From Propionibacteriaceae bacterium (GTDB taxonomy: Bacteria; Actinomycetota; Actinomycetes; Propionibacteriales; Propionibacteriaceae), in assembly GCA_016717345.1 (NCBI GenBank), contig JADKFR010000008.1, positions 1-64,000 of the forward strand: a stretch of 64,000 nt of DNA. Direction: 5' to 3'. Positions 10,640 to 20,908 of the stretch are shown here, one piece after another (the stretch's first letter is position 1; each line of letters opens with the position of its first letter). Both the position numbers and the translations under genes were made by a program. A model generated the notes under the pieces. That model did no database searches and was not told where the DNA came from. It saw only the letters and a list, made by a program, of their open reading frames with translations.

Positions 10640-11425
10640 GGCCGCCTGAGCCACGCTCACCCGGCAGCACAGCCCCGCGCAGGACGGAGCCGACGAGCTG
10701 CCCGGCTCTCGCGGCCTGCCAGCCCAGCGCCGAAGTGCTTGCAGGTAGCGCTCCTGCGACCCGTGAAATGAGCCTCGCGCCGGGCCGGATCGCTACTCGT
10801 GGCAGCCCCAGGTGGATCGCCGTCACCGCGGGCACTTCGAGGGTGACGCCACCCCAACAGCGACGCCGGTAGGCCCAGTCGGTCTCTTCGGTAGAGAAAC
10901 CGTTCGTCCAGGCCCCCCAGCTGCTCGAGGGCCTCAGCGCAACAGCAGAACCGACCCGATCACGAACTCCGAGGCCGGCCTGAGCCGCAGCGGAGACCCA
11001 CGGCCTCCAGCCAGGTGCCGACCGGAGAGGGGAACGGCCAGCCCACCCGCGCCCGGGCACCGCGCCGCGTCCACCTGAGCCGGGCCGACACTCGCGACGT
11101 CCGGCTCCATCCACGCAGCGCTGCTTGAAGCAGCCGGACGTCCTCGACCGAGACGACGGCGTCAAGTTGAGCAGCAGCACGTCGCCGTCAGGCACCTGCC
11201 GCTGCGCCCGAGGGCGGTGTTGACGCCGAACGCGAAGCCGCCGTTGCGGCCGGGGTCGAGATAGCGACACCTCCAACTCGTCGCACAGCGCCCCGGATCG
11301 CGGGCAGGGACGAGTTGTCCACCACCGTCACGGGCAGGGAACGGACCGGCTCAAAAGGGCCGTGCGCACCAACTCCGGCGAGCCGTAGGCCACCAGGACC
11401 ACCTCGATCCCGCGCCCGCCGACCG
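10640..11425 (-). pseudogene. GT2-family glycosyltransferase, frameshifted
   Basis: An N-terminal fragment IEVVLVAYGSPELVRTAL, then LPVTVVDNSSLPAIRG (GT-A donor-binding strand). A later FSTEETDWAYRRRCWGGVTLEV matches the E-D/E-x-D-x-x-x-R acceptor-base motif of rhamnosyl/galactosyltransferase-like GT2 enzymes. The frame changes at least three times. Given the dTDP-rhamnose genes nearby, a rhamnosyltransferase is possible but unproven. Confidence 0.6.
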
Positions 11426-11439
11426 GCTCGCGCCGGAGG

Positions 11440-12539
11440 AGTGGGCTCGTGCAGCATCGTGGCGTGCTCCAGGTAGCGTTGCGCCACCACCGGCCAGTCG
11501 CAGGTCGCGGCGAAGGCCAGCCCGGCTGTGCGCAGCCGGTGGGCGAGAGCGGGGTCGAGACCCACCCGGAGCAGAGCCTCCCGCAGCCGGTCGGCGTCGC
11601 CGGGAGGCACCAACAACCCGGCACCGCCGACCACGTCTGACAGGGCTCCGCTGTCACTCGCCACGACGGGAACGCCGCACGCCATCGCCTCGACCGCGAC
11701 CCGGCCGAACTGCTCGAGGCCAGCTCCGGGGTCGGCGGGACGGGACGGCGAGAACGTCCAATGACCAGTAGAACCCGGGCAACGCGTCCTGACCCAGCGA
11801 GCCGACGAACTCCGACGCGGTCCACCAGGCCCCAGCCGCTCGACCGCCGCACCCAGTTCATCCCGCTGGGGGGCCTGCCCCGGCCAGGCGAAGCCTGAGC
11901 CCGGTGTCCGCGGCGATGGCGGCCAGCAGCACGTCCACCCCCTTGTGGGGGGCGAACCGTCCGACGTAGCCGACGACCACCTGATCGGGCACGGAACGCT
12001 GAACCGGTTCGGCGGCGGGGGTGAAGTGACGAACGTCCAACCCCAACGGAATCAGCCGCGCCCTGCCGGGAAACCCCCTTGTCCTCACAGATCCTGGCCA
12101 GCCTCGGTGTTGCAGACGCTGACCGCGGCTGCGTGCCGCAGGCCCACGCTCGAACCACCGGAAAGGAACCGGATACCGCTTCCGAATGTTCTGCGCAGAG
12201 TGAGAGTACGGTGCCCGCTGCCGCCGGAGCGCGCAGCGCGAGAATCTCGGCGGTGGCGAGGGCGAACGGCTCCTCGTGCAGTTCGATGACGTCCCACGAC
12301 TCACTGAGCGCCCGCCACAACGGCGTGGGGTCGTGAACCGAACAACGCGGGATGACTCCCGAACGATGCGGAGGCCGGTGACCTGCTCCCCGGCAGGGGG
12401 GGTGCAGGGTGATCGGCACGCCACCCTCGTCCCAGCGGGCACTCAGGGTGACCACATCGTGGCCCAGTGCGCTCAACGCACGCTCACGTTCCCGCCAGGC
12501 TGCGACGACCGCACTGTGGGAAACGCGGAGAATGCGCAC
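11440..12539 (-). pseudogene. GT4-family glycosyltransferase, frameshifted
   Basis: The GTG at 12539 follows GGAAGGG and opens MRILRVSHSAVVAAWRERER, an N-terminus common in actinobacterial GT4 enzymes. Segments in other frames continue with VVGYVGRFAPHKGVDVLLAAI and MACGVPVVASDSGALSDVVGGAGLLVPPGD. Two or three frame changes break the gene. It is divergent from the BY-kinase gene. Confidence 0.7.
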
Positions 12540-12627
12540 GCTTGTACCCTTCCGGCGGCAGAACTGCCATGGTACTCGGTTGGGCGGCCCGGCCGACCCG
12601 TCGGCCCTGCTTGTGGCGTGTGGGACA

Positions 12628-14052
12628 ATGACACGAGCAGGAGACACCGACAACGTGGGGGAAGACGTGCCGCTCCGAGATGTGCTGAGGATCCTTGGTC
12701 GACACTGGCGGACGCTGCTCACCTGCGTTCTGCTGGTCATCTCGGCGACTCTGCTGGTGTCGCTCAGCACGACCCCCGTGTATGCGGCGAGCACCCGCGT
12801 GTTCCTCTCCTCCACCGCGAGTGGCTACGTCGTGTCGAAGGACGACCTCGGCACCTACGTGGAACTGCTGGGGTCACCGACCCTGCTCGACCCGCTGCGC
12901 CAAGGGTTGGGGCTCCCCGCCGACGCCCCGATCAACATCACCGCGACCGTGTCAGAACGCGCCCCGATCCTGAGCATCACGGCTCGGGCGTCCTCGGCCA
13001 AACTCGCCACCGACATCGCCAACGCCGTCGCACCGCAGCTCGCCGTGATCGGAGGCAAGTACTCCGGATTGATCGCTTCCACCGGAGGCACGGTCGAGGC
13101 GACCCCCGTCGTCCCTGCCAGCACCCCCGTCGCCCCCGAAAGCCCTGACGTCCCCCGCAACGTGGCCCTCGGACTGCTCGCCGGACTCGCGCTGGGAATC
13201 GGGTTCGTGCTGCTGCGGCACTTCCTTGACACCAGAATCCGGTCCGAGGCCGACCTCGCGGCCCTGTCTCCCAAGCCGCTGCTGGGCTCCCTGCGTCGCA
13301 TCAAGAACGCCGACCGTGGGGCCCTGGTCATGATGACCGATCCGCACGGTACGGCCGCTGAGGAGTTCCGCCGCCTGCGCACCAACGTGCAGTTCGTGGA
13401 CGTGACGACCGGGGGCAAGCACTCGTTCGTGGTCTCGTCGGCCATCCCGGGAGACGGGAAGACCACCACCGCGGTCAACCTCGCCATCGCCATGGCCGAT
13501 TCGGGCGCCAAGGTGCTCCTCGTGGACGCGGACCTGCGAAACCCATCGGTCGCCCGGGCCATGGGACTGGAGGGCGAGGTCGGCCTGACCACCATCCTGT
13601 TGGGCCGCGCGACCGTTCACGACGTGGCCCAGCGGTGGGGCGACACCAGCATGTTCCGTGCTTCGGGGCGCGCGATTCCGCCGAACCCGAGCGAGTTGCT
13701 GGGGTCGGACGCGTTCGCCGACCTCATCAAGCAGTTGTTGGCCGCCTTCGACTTCGTCGTCGTCGACAGCGCCCCGGTTCTCCCGGTCATCGACCCCGTG
13801 CTGATCAGCCGCCTCGTCGGCGGCATGTTACTGGTGGTCAGCGCCGGCCGAAGCAAGAAGCATGACGTGGCCGCCGCGCTGAAGTCCCTCAAGACCGTGG
13901 ATGTCGAGATCGCCGGTTTCGCGCTCAACCTCACAGCCGGCGAGGGCACCTACTACGGCTACGGTCGTCGGGACGCCAAGGACACCGACGCGGTCACGAA
14001 CGACCAGCCGGCCCGGCGCTCACCCAAGCGGGCTCGCAAGCTCGCTGCGTGA
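12628..14052 (+). CDS. Polysaccharide biosynthesis BY-kinase (Wzz-CpsD fusion)
   Basis: A chain-length regulator fused to a bacterial tyrosine autokinase. The Wzz domain has a TM helix near residue 30 (TLLTCVLLVISATLLV) and a second near 180 (VALGLLAGLALGIGFVLL). The cytoplasmic kinase has Walker A SAIPGDGKTTTAVNLA (about 271-286), Walker A' VLLVDADLRNP (about 295-305) and Walker B FVVVDSAPV (about 376). The tail has a short Tyr cluster, YYGYG, the likely autophosphorylation site. It controls export and length of the exopolysaccharide. The ATG at 12628 has no obvious ribosome site; a GTG at 12655 follows AGGAGA at 12639-12644 and may be the true start. This gene is intact, unlike its left-hand neighbours. 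Confidence 0.9.
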   Translation: MTRAGDTDNVGEDVPLRDVLRILGRHWRTLLTCVLLVISATLLVSLSTTPVYAASTRVFLSSTASGYVVSKDDLGTYVELLGSPTLLDPLRQGLGLPADAPINITATVSERAPILSITARASSAKLATDIANAVAPQLAVIGGKYSGLIASTGGTVEATPVVPASTPVAPESPDVPRNVALGLLAGLALGIGFVLLRHFLDTRIRSEADLAALSPKPLLGSLRRIKNADRGALVMMTDPHGTAAEEFRRLRTNVQFVDVTTGGKHSFVVSSAIPGDGKTTTAVNLAIAMADSGAKVLLVDADLRNPSVARAMGLEGEVGLTTILLGRATVHDVAQRWGDTSMFRASGRAIPPNPSELLGSDAFADLIKQLLAAFDFVVVDSAPVLPVIDPVLISRLVGGMLLVVSAGRSKKHDVAAALKSLKTVDVEIAGFALNLTAGEGTYYGYGRRDAKDTDAVTNDQPARRSPKRARKLAA

Positions 14053-14067
14053 ACCGCGAGCCACGTG

Positions 14068-14693
14068 ATGCCATCCCCCGGGCGTGAGGCCCGTACCAGC
14101 GTGACCGCCGACCCGAGGGGCGCCGGCCCGGAAGCGGTCAGGGTGCTCATGGTGTGCACCGGCAACATCTGCCGTTCCCCGGCGGCCCAGTTGCTGCTCG
14201 GATCCTCCCTCGCCGACGCTTCCGACATCACCGTCGCCAGCGCGGGAACGATGGCACTGGTCGGGGAGCCCGTGTCCGCGCCCATCGGAAACCTGCTTCT
14301 GGGTCGAGGCGTCGACCCTGGCGCTTTCGCGCACGCCTGCTCACCGAGCGGCACGTCCGGGGGGCCAGTCTGGTGTTGGGCATGACCCGGGCGCACCGCG
14401 GGCAGGCGGTGTCGCTGTGGCCGGCTGCGGTGAGGCACAGCTTCACGCTCAAGGAGTTCGCCCGCCTCGCCACTCAGGTTCCCGAAGCGGACTTGTTGGC
14501 GGCTGGTGCCTCCTCGCCCGCGGCCAGACTGGCCGCGCTGACCCGGCTCGCCGTCCGACACCGCTCTCCCGTGCCGGAGATCGATGACGACGTCGAGGAT
14601 CCCTACCGTCGCGGCGACGAAGTCAACGAGCTGGTCTTCGACGAGATCGAGCGTGCGGTGGCGACCATCACCGCACTCACGCTGGGGCGCTGA
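14068..14693 (+). pseudogene. Low-molecular-weight protein tyrosine phosphatase (one-base frameshift)
   Basis: The P-loop VLMVCTGNICRSP (C-x4-CR-S) at about residues 27-39 is typical of Wzb/PtpA phosphatases, which dephosphorylate BY-kinases. The frame breaks near 14325. Adding one C to the TTCGC there gives a continuous 208-residue protein (GAF then RARLLTERHVRGASLVLGM and the general-acid region EIDDDVEDPYRRG). It directly follows the kinase, the standard arrangement. The 3' end overlaps the convergent PqqD-like gene by 17 bp. Confidence 0.85.
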
Positions 14694-14970
14694 GGTCGGG
14701 CGCGCTGCGCTCCTCGACGAGCAGCCCCTGAGCCAGCAGCAGGTCGACAAACTGGTCGACATCGGCGCGGACGTCGTCGGGAGCGATCCCGACCTGGCCC
14801 GCCACCCGTGCGGTCAGGCCGGGGCGATCCCCACGGTGGGCCTCGCCCCAGATCAGTGCCGCGGAACCCTGCAGGACCTGAATGGACCCGGCCGGGACCC
14901 GGGCCACGTACACCACGCCGTCCAACTCGACGGCGGCCACGTCCCCCGGCCGGTGCAGCCGGGTGCTCAT
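14677..14970 (-). CDS. PqqD-like RiPP-recognition-element protein
   Basis: A 97-residue protein with the PqqD fold: VYVARVPAGSIQVLQGSAALIWGEAH, then a helical region VAGQVGIAPDDVRADVDQFVDLLLAQGLL. PqqD proteins bind leader peptides in RiPP pathways but also occur in actinobacterial polysaccharide loci with HPr-kinase-like and NTP_transf_5 genes, as here. Its ATG at 14970 overlaps the stop of the upstream nucleotidyltransferase-family gene, so the two are coupled. Its partner or substrate is unknown. Confidence 0.75.
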   Translation of the reverse strand: MSTRLHRPGDVAAVELDGVVYVARVPAGSIQVLQGSAALIWGEAHRGDRPGLTARVAGQVGIAPDDVRADVDQFVDLLLAQGLLVEERSAPDLSAPA

Positions 14971-15844
14971 CGCGCCCCCCCGGAAGGGTCGTGTCGCACG
15001 CGCCACTCCTCCCGCAACCCACGCAGCGGCCGCGCGAAGAACTCCTGCACAACCTCCCAGCGGGTGGGAGTCCGTCCCAGAACCACAGCCAGGTGCTCCA
15101 CGTTGACCAGCGGCGCCCGCAGCACCAACCGGATCGAGTCCCCCACGGTGGGCGCCGCCTTGATCCGGGCCCACCACTCCTCGATGCGGGTGCCCCCCTG
15201 CGACACGACCTTCCACAGGTCGTGATCGGGACGATCCTGGAACTCGTCGAGGTTGCCGACCGCCGCGGCGAGCGCCACTTCAGCACCCAGGCGGCCGACC
15301 AGTTCGGTGATGCCCTGCCGCTGCTGAGGGGTGGCCCTCCCCACGCAGCGTCGACGTCACGCAGGCCACGGGCCTTGTCCTCGGAACGGGCGGCGTGGAG
15401 GACCAGGATGACGGCCTGACCGGCCAAGCTCGGCACCGGACAGCGGGCGCCGGCGATCTCGGACTCGCCGCGCTCTCCCCAGAGGATGTCGAAAGCGGCC
15501 GCAGGAGACATCGTGATGCCCGGGTAGAGGCGATGGACGTCCACGTAGCCCCACACGTCGTGCAGGAGAGTCGCGGCGTGGCCGAACGGGGAGCCGGCCT
15601 CAAACCCGATCGACAAGTTCCACCCGGACGCCGACAACGCGTCGAGGAACCGTCCGACGTGATCGGGACGCACCAGCACGTCGACATCCGAGCCGACGCG
15701 GCCCGCCCAACTGACGGTGTCGTCCAGGGCGAACCCTTTGAGATGCAGGATGTCCACCGCGTGCAGATCCGCGACACGTTGCACCGCCGCGTGCCCCAAC
15801 ATCACCCGCACGCTCAAGGGCACCGCGGGGCTGTCAGACGTCAC
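14967..15844 (-). pseudogene. NTP_transf_5 nucleotidyltransferase-family protein (one-base frameshift)
   Basis: The motif LKGFALDDTVSWAGRVGSDVDVLVRP holds the K-G and S-D-x-D residues of the Uncharacterised nucleotidyltransferase family (PF14907). The frame breaks at the G4 run complementary to 15338-15342. One extra G restores a 292-residue protein continuing WGRATPQQRQGITELVGRL. GTG start at 15844. Members sit in lasso-peptide and polysaccharide clusters beside PqqD and HprK-like genes. Its biochemical role here is not known. Confidence 0.75.
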
Positions 15845-16094
15845 CGGGTCATGCTATCCCGGCCGCCCCCGCGGCGAGGGCAGCCGTCGGGCGGCCCGCC
15901 GCCGGCACCTGCCGCCCCTGAACGTTCAACACGAGATTCACCCTTTCGGGGCCACCGCAGGGCTCCGGTTGCCCGCTCAATGCCCCGACGGGCATACTGA
16001 AGCGTCGATTGTTAAGGCTCCTCTCAGAAAACTGCTGGATCGTGTGCGTCCGTCAGCCGGGGTGCCAGACATTCCTGGGGGGGAGACGGCATTC

Positions 16095-17566
16095 ATGACA
16101 ATGGGGCAGATGCTCACGGAGAAGGCAGCACGGTCGCGCGAACTGTGGCGGCAACGCACGCACAGTGATCGCAGGCTGGTGGGTGGGCTCGTCGTCATCG
16201 ACCTGATCGTCATCATTGCCGCCAGCCTGATGGCCGTCTACGGACGCAACAACCTCGCGCTGTTCCCCACCGAAGCCTCCGACCTGGCGCAACTCCTTCC
16301 GCCCATTGCGGCCGTCCTCGTCCTGGTCTGGATGTTCGGCCTCGTGTGCGCCGGGGCGTACTCCGTCCAGAAGATCGGCACTGGGACGTCGGAATACCGC
16401 TCGATCCTCATCGCCTCCCTGATCACCGCGGGCATGCTGGGGATCCTGGGCTACCTGACCCAATACCCGCTGTCGCGCGGGTTCTTCGTCCTGCAGTTCT
16501 GCCTCGGCATCCCCCTGCTGATCCTCGGACGTGCGACGGCACGCCGCCTCCTGCACCTGCTGCGCCGACAGGGCGGGCTCCGGATCCCCGTCCTCATCGC
16601 CGGTTCACCCGCCCACATCGACGACGTGGCGGCCGTCCTGGCCAGGGAGTCCTGGCTCGGGTACGAGGTCATCGGAGCGTTGGTGCGGGATTCCTCGCTG
16701 GCCGAGACCCGTTCCGGGATTCCGGTCGCCGGCACCCCTGAGGACGCCCTCAGCGCGGTGCGGCGGACGGGCGCCAGCACCGTGATCTTCGCCGAGGGCT
16801 CCTTCCCCGGGCCCACCGGTTCAACGAAATGGCCCGGGACCTGGAAACCGAGGATGCGCACCTGATCGTCGTCCCGGCCCTCACCGACATTGCGGCCGAA
16901 CGGCTGCACGTCCGTCCGGTGGCCGGGATGCCGCTGGTGCACGTGGAACCCCCCAGCACCCAGAAGTCCGCACGCTGGGGCAAGCGCGTTTTCGACCTGG
17001 TCGGGTCGGCCCTGCTGATCGTGGTGTTCTCGCCCGTCATGCTGGCGGTGGCCGCCGCCATCCGGTTCTCCGACGCGGGCCCCGTCCTGTTCCGGCAGGT
17101 GCGCGTGGGCATCAAGGGCGAACTCTTCTCGTGCTTCAAGTTCCGCTCGATGTACGTGGACGCCGAGGCCCGGGTCGCCGAACTGGCGCAGCACAACGAG
17201 GCTGACGGTGTGCTGTTCAAGATGAAGGACGACCCCCGCATCACCAGGGTCGGTCGATTCATCCGGCGGTTCTCTCTCGACGAACTCCCGCAACTGTTCA
17301 ACGTGTTGCGCGGCCAGATGAGCCTCGTCGGCCCCCGTCCGGCGCTGCCGCTCGAGGTCAGCCGCTACGAGGACCACGTCCATCGCCGTCTCGACGTCCG
17401 GCCCGGCATGACCGGCCTGTGGCAGGTGTCGGGACGCTCCGATCTGTCCTGGAGCGACACCGTCCGACTCGACCTGTACTACGTCGACAACTGGACGATG
17501 GTGCGCGACCTGAACATCCTGCTGCGGACGTTGCAGGCCGTCCTGCGACCCCTGGGCGCCTACTGA
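16095..17566 (+). pseudogene. Polyprenyl glycosylphosphotransferase (WbaP-like; one-base frameshift)
   Basis: The initiating sugar-1-phosphate transferase for exopolysaccharide. Four or five N-terminal TM helices (about 35-150) are followed by a Rossmann-like CoA_binding_3 domain, another TM helix (VFDLVGSALLIVVFSPVMLAVAA) and the catalytic domain: GPVLFRQVRVG, FKFRSMYVDAE, DELPQLFNVLRGQMSLVGPRP and RPGMTGLWQVSGR. ATG at 16095 after GGGAGA. The frame breaks at the GGG near 16808-16811; one added G gives a 490-residue enzyme of normal size. It loads the first sugar onto undecaprenyl phosphate at the inner membrane. Confidence 0.9.
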
Positions 17567-17599
17567 GACCTCCCCCTGGGGGAGACCGGGAGCGGACCG

Positions 17600-18460
17600 C
17601 TACGCCAACAGGCCGAGCAGATACTGCCCGTAGCCCGACTTGGCCAAGGCCTCGGCCCGCGCCTGAAGCTCCTCGTCGTTGAGGAATCCTGCGCGCCAGG
17701 CGGCCTCTTCGGGGCAGCCGACCTGCAGTCCCTGCCGGGCCTGGATGGTGCGGACGAAGTTGCCCGCGTCGTTCAGCGAGTCGAACGTTCCGGTGTCCAG
17801 CCACGCGGTGCCCCGCGGCAGAATCGAGACGGCCAGGCGTCCCTGATCGAGGTAGACCCGGTTGATGTCGGTGATCTCGTACTCGCCTCGGGCTGAGGGG
17901 GCCAGGTCGGCGGCGATCTGGGTGACCGCCTCGTCGTAGAAGTACAGCCCGGGCACGGCGTAGTGGGACTTCGGCTTCGCCGGCTTCTCCTCGATCGAGA
18001 TCGCCCGGCCGTCCGCGTTCACCTCGACGACCCCGTAGGCCTGGGGATCGGCCACCCAGTAGCCGAACACCGCGGCACCGTCGATGTCGGTCAGCCGCTG
18101 CAACTGGTGGCCCAACCCGTGACCGTGGAAGATGTTGTCGCCGAGCACCAGGCACGCCTTCTGCCCGCCGAGAAAGTCGGCACCGATCGTGAAGGCCTGC
18201 GCCAGGCCCTTCGGCTCCGGTTGGGTGGCGTAGCCGAGGTGGATGCCGAAGCGGGAGCCATCACCCAACAAGCGCTGGAAAGCGGCCTGCTCGTGGGGGG
18301 TATTGATCACCAGAATGTCGCGGATCCCCGCCAGAATCAGGGTTGACAAGGGGTAATAGATCATCGGTTTGTCATACACCGGGACGAGTTGCTTGCTTGT
18401 ACCCATCGTGATCGGGTGCAGCCTTGTTCCCGACCCCCCCGCCAAAATGATTCCGCGCAC
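17600..18460 (-). CDS. rfbA: Glucose-1-phosphate thymidylyltransferase
   Basis: RmlA: converts glucose-1-phosphate and dTTP to dTDP-glucose, the first step of dTDP-L-rhamnose synthesis. The signature GGSGTRLHPITMGTSKQL at the N-terminus, PMIYYPLSTLILAGI, LGDNIFHG and the EEKP block are all present, and 286 residues is the normal length. It is divergent from rfbB with 44 bp between starts, so both probably share a control region. Confidence 0.97.
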   Translation of the reverse strand: MRGIILAGGSGTRLHPITMGTSKQLVPVYDKPMIYYPLSTLILAGIRDILVINTPHEQAAFQRLLGDGSRFGIHLGYATQPEPKGLAQAFTIGADFLGGQKACLVLGDNIFHGHGLGHQLQRLTDIDGAAVFGYWVADPQAYGVVEVNADGRAISIEEKPAKPKSHYAVPGLYFYDEAVTQIAADLAPSARGEYEITDINRVYLDQGRLAVSILPRGTAWLDTGTFDSLNDAGNFVRTIQARQGLQVGCPEEAAWRAGFLNDEELQARAEALAKSGYGQYLLGLLA

Positions 18461-18504
18461 GGTCCTCAGTCTGTCACGGACGGCCCGAGCCGTAGAATGC
18501 AGCC

Positions 18505-19503
18505 ATGTCTGCGTTCCTGGTCACCGGCGGCGCCGGCTTTATCGGCAGTAACTTCACCCGCCATCTCCTGGAACACACCGAGCACTCCGTGACGGTGCTG
18601 GATTCGCTCACCTACGCCGGCAGCAGGGCGTCGCTCGCGGGCCTTCCGGAAAGCCGGTTCCGGTTCGTCCACGGCTCGGTGGGTGACGCAGGGTTGGTCG
18701 ACGGGCTGGTCGCAGGGCACGACGTGGTGGTGCACTTCGCGGCGGAGTCGCACAACGACAACTCCCTGAACGACCCGTGGCCGTTCCTCCAGACCAACCT
18801 GATCGGCACGTACGAACTCCTGCAGGCGGTCCGGCGCCACGACACGCGCTACCACCACATCTCCACCGACGAGGTGTACGGCGATCTGGAACTCGACGAC
18901 CCGGCGCGCTTCACCGAGACCACCCCCTATAACCCGTCCAGCCCGTACTCGGCGACCAAGGCCGGCTCCGACCTGCTGGTGCGCGCCTGGGTGCGGTCGT
19001 TCGGGGTGCGCGCCACCATCAGCAACTGCTCGAACAACTACGGGCCCTACCAGCACGTCGAGAAGTTCATCCCCCGCCAGATCACCAACGTGATCGACGG
19101 GGTGCGTCCGAAGCTGTACGGGGCTGGGCTGAACGTGCGGGACTGGATCCACGTCGACGACCACAACGCCGCGGTGCTGCGGATCATCGAGGCCGGCCGG
19201 CTCGGCGAGACCTACCTGATCGGCGCGGACGGGGAGAAGGACAACAAGAGCGTCATCGAGCTGATCCTCACCCTGATGGGCCGGCCCGCCGACGCCTACG
19301 ACCACGTCACCGACCGGGCCGGCCACGACCTGCGCTATGCCATCGACGCCTCCCGACTGCGCGCCGAACTGGGGTGGGAGCCGCGGTACACCCACTTCGA
19401 GGACGGCCTGGCCGCCACCATCGACTGGTACCGCGCCAACGAAGCCTGGTGGCGTCCGATGAAGCGGGACACCGAAGCCAAGTACGCCACGACCGGCCAG
19501 TAG
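18505..19503 (+). CDS. rfbB: dTDP-glucose 4,6-dehydratase
   Basis: RmlB, an extended short-chain dehydrogenase/reductase that makes dTDP-4-keto-6-deoxyglucose. It shows the NAD-binding GGAGFIGS at residues 8-15, the catalytic TDE at about 120-122, YSATK at 148-152 and the substrate block SNCSNNYGPYQ. At 332 residues it is full length. Its stop is 7 bp before the rmlCD fusion gene. Confidence 0.97.
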   Translation: MSAFLVTGGAGFIGSNFTRHLLEHTEHSVTVLDSLTYAGSRASLAGLPESRFRFVHGSVGDAGLVDGLVAGHDVVVHFAAESHNDNSLNDPWPFLQTNLIGTYELLQAVRRHDTRYHHISTDEVYGDLELDDPARFTETTPYNPSSPYSATKAGSDLLVRAWVRSFGVRATISNCSNNYGPYQHVEKFIPRQITNVIDGVRPKLYGAGLNVRDWIHVDDHNAAVLRIIEAGRLGETYLIGADGEKDNKSVIELILTLMGRPADAYDHVTDRAGHDLRYAIDASRLRAELGWEPRYTHFEDGLAATIDWYRANEAWWRPMKRDTEAKYATTGQ

Positions 19504-19510
19504 GAACCTC

Positions 19511-20908
19511 ATGAGCGACCTCGCCCTCCACCCCACCGCCATCGACGGCCTGCTGGTCCTCGACCTGCCATTGCACGGCGACGCCCGTGGCTGGTTCAAG
19601 GAGAACTGGCAGCGCGAGAAGATGACGGCCCTCGGGCTGCCCGACTTTGGTCCGGTGCAGAACAACATGTCGTTCAACAGCGACGCCGGCGTCACCCGCG
19701 GGTTCCACGCCGAGCCCTGGGACAAACTGGTCAGCCTCGCCGCCGGCCGCATCTTCGGTGCCTGGGTCGATCTTCGACCCGGCCCCGGATTCGGCACCGT
19801 TGCCACCCTCGACATGGGCCCGGATAAGGCCGTTTACGTGCCGCGTGGGGTTGCGAACTCCTATCAGGCGCTGCAGGCCGACACCGTCTACTCCTACCTG
19901 GTCAACCAGCACTGGAGCCCGCACGCCCGAGCCGAATACACCTACGTCAACCTCGCCGACGAAACCCTGGCGATCGAGTGGCCGATTCCGTTGGCCGAAG
20001 CCGAGATCTCCGAAGCCGATCAGGCCCACCCGCGTTGGGCCGACGTCGTCCCCATGGCCCCCCGCAGGACCGTGATCGTGGGCGCCGGGGGACAGCTCGG
20101 ACGGGCCCTGAGCGCGGTGCTGCCCGACGCGATCGGTCTCGACCTCCCCGACATCGACCTCACCGATCCCGCCACCCTGACCGGCTTCGACTGGGAGGGG
20201 GTCGGCACGATCATCAACGCCTCCGCCTACACCGCCGTCGACGCCGCGGAGACCGAGCCGGGACGGCGGACCTGCTGGGAGGTGAACGTCACCGGGCTCG
20301 GCCGCCTCGTCGAGATCGCCCGGGCCCACCGGATCGCGCTGGTGCACGTGTCCACCGACTACGTCTTCGACGGCACCCGCCTCGAACACGACGAGGACGA
20401 ACCGCTCAGCCCGCTCGGCGTGTACGGCCAGACGAAGGCCGCCGGCGACGCCCTGGTGGCGACCCTGCCGCAGCACTACCTCGTCCGCACCAGTTGGGTG
20501 ATCGGCGAGGGCCGCAACTTCGTTGCCACCATGCTCGATCTGGCTCGTCGGGGGGTAAAGCCCAGCGTGGTCGCCGACCAGTTCGGCCGGCTCACGTTCA
20601 CCGCCGACCTGGCGGCCGGCATCGTCCACCTGCTGACCACCCGGGCCCCGTTCGGCACCTACAACCTGACCAGCGACGGACCCGTCCACTCCTGGTTCGA
20701 GGTCGCCTCCGACATCTTCGTGCGGGCCGGACGGAGCGCGCGGGACGTGGCGCCGGTGACCACCGAGGAATACGCGGCCGGGAAGCCGACAGCCCCCAGG
20801 CCCCGGCACAGCACGCTGTCGCTGTCCAAGATCAAAGCCGCGGGGTTCCACCCCGAGCTTGCCAGCAGGCGGCTGACCGATTACGTCGCGGGCTCCCCGG
20901 CGAGCTGA
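19511..20908 (+). CDS. Fused dTDP-4-dehydrorhamnose 3,5-epimerase / reductase (RmlC-RmlD)
   Basis: A single 465-residue chain for the last two steps to dTDP-L-rhamnose. Residues 1-175 are the RmlC cupin (GWFKENWQREKM, RGFHAEPWDKLV, VPRGVANSYQAL). Residues 185-465 are the RmlD reductase (VIVGAGGQLGRAL, NASAYTAVDAAE, HVSTDYVFDG, YGQTKAAGD). The usual RmlC catalytic His is visible in GFHAEP. The fusion is known in several Actinobacteria. The 3' end overlaps the convergent MauE-redoxin gene by 28 bp. Confidence 0.93.
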   Translation: MSDLALHPTAIDGLLVLDLPLHGDARGWFKENWQREKMTALGLPDFGPVQNNMSFNSDAGVTRGFHAEPWDKLVSLAAGRIFGAWVDLRPGPGFGTVATLDMGPDKAVYVPRGVANSYQALQADTVYSYLVNQHWSPHARAEYTYVNLADETLAIEWPIPLAEAEISEADQAHPRWADVVPMAPRRTVIVGAGGQLGRALSAVLPDAIGLDLPDIDLTDPATLTGFDWEGVGTIINASAYTAVDAAETEPGRRTCWEVNVTGLGRLVEIARAHRIALVHVSTDYVFDGTRLEHDEDEPLSPLGVYGQTKAAGDALVATLPQHYLVRTSWVIGEGRNFVATMLDLARRGVKPSVVADQFGRLTFTADLAAGIVHLLTTRAPFGTYNLTSDGPVHSWFEVASDIFVRAGRSARDVAPVTTEEYAAGKPTAPRPRHSTLSLSKIKAAGFHPELASRRLTDYVAGSPAS

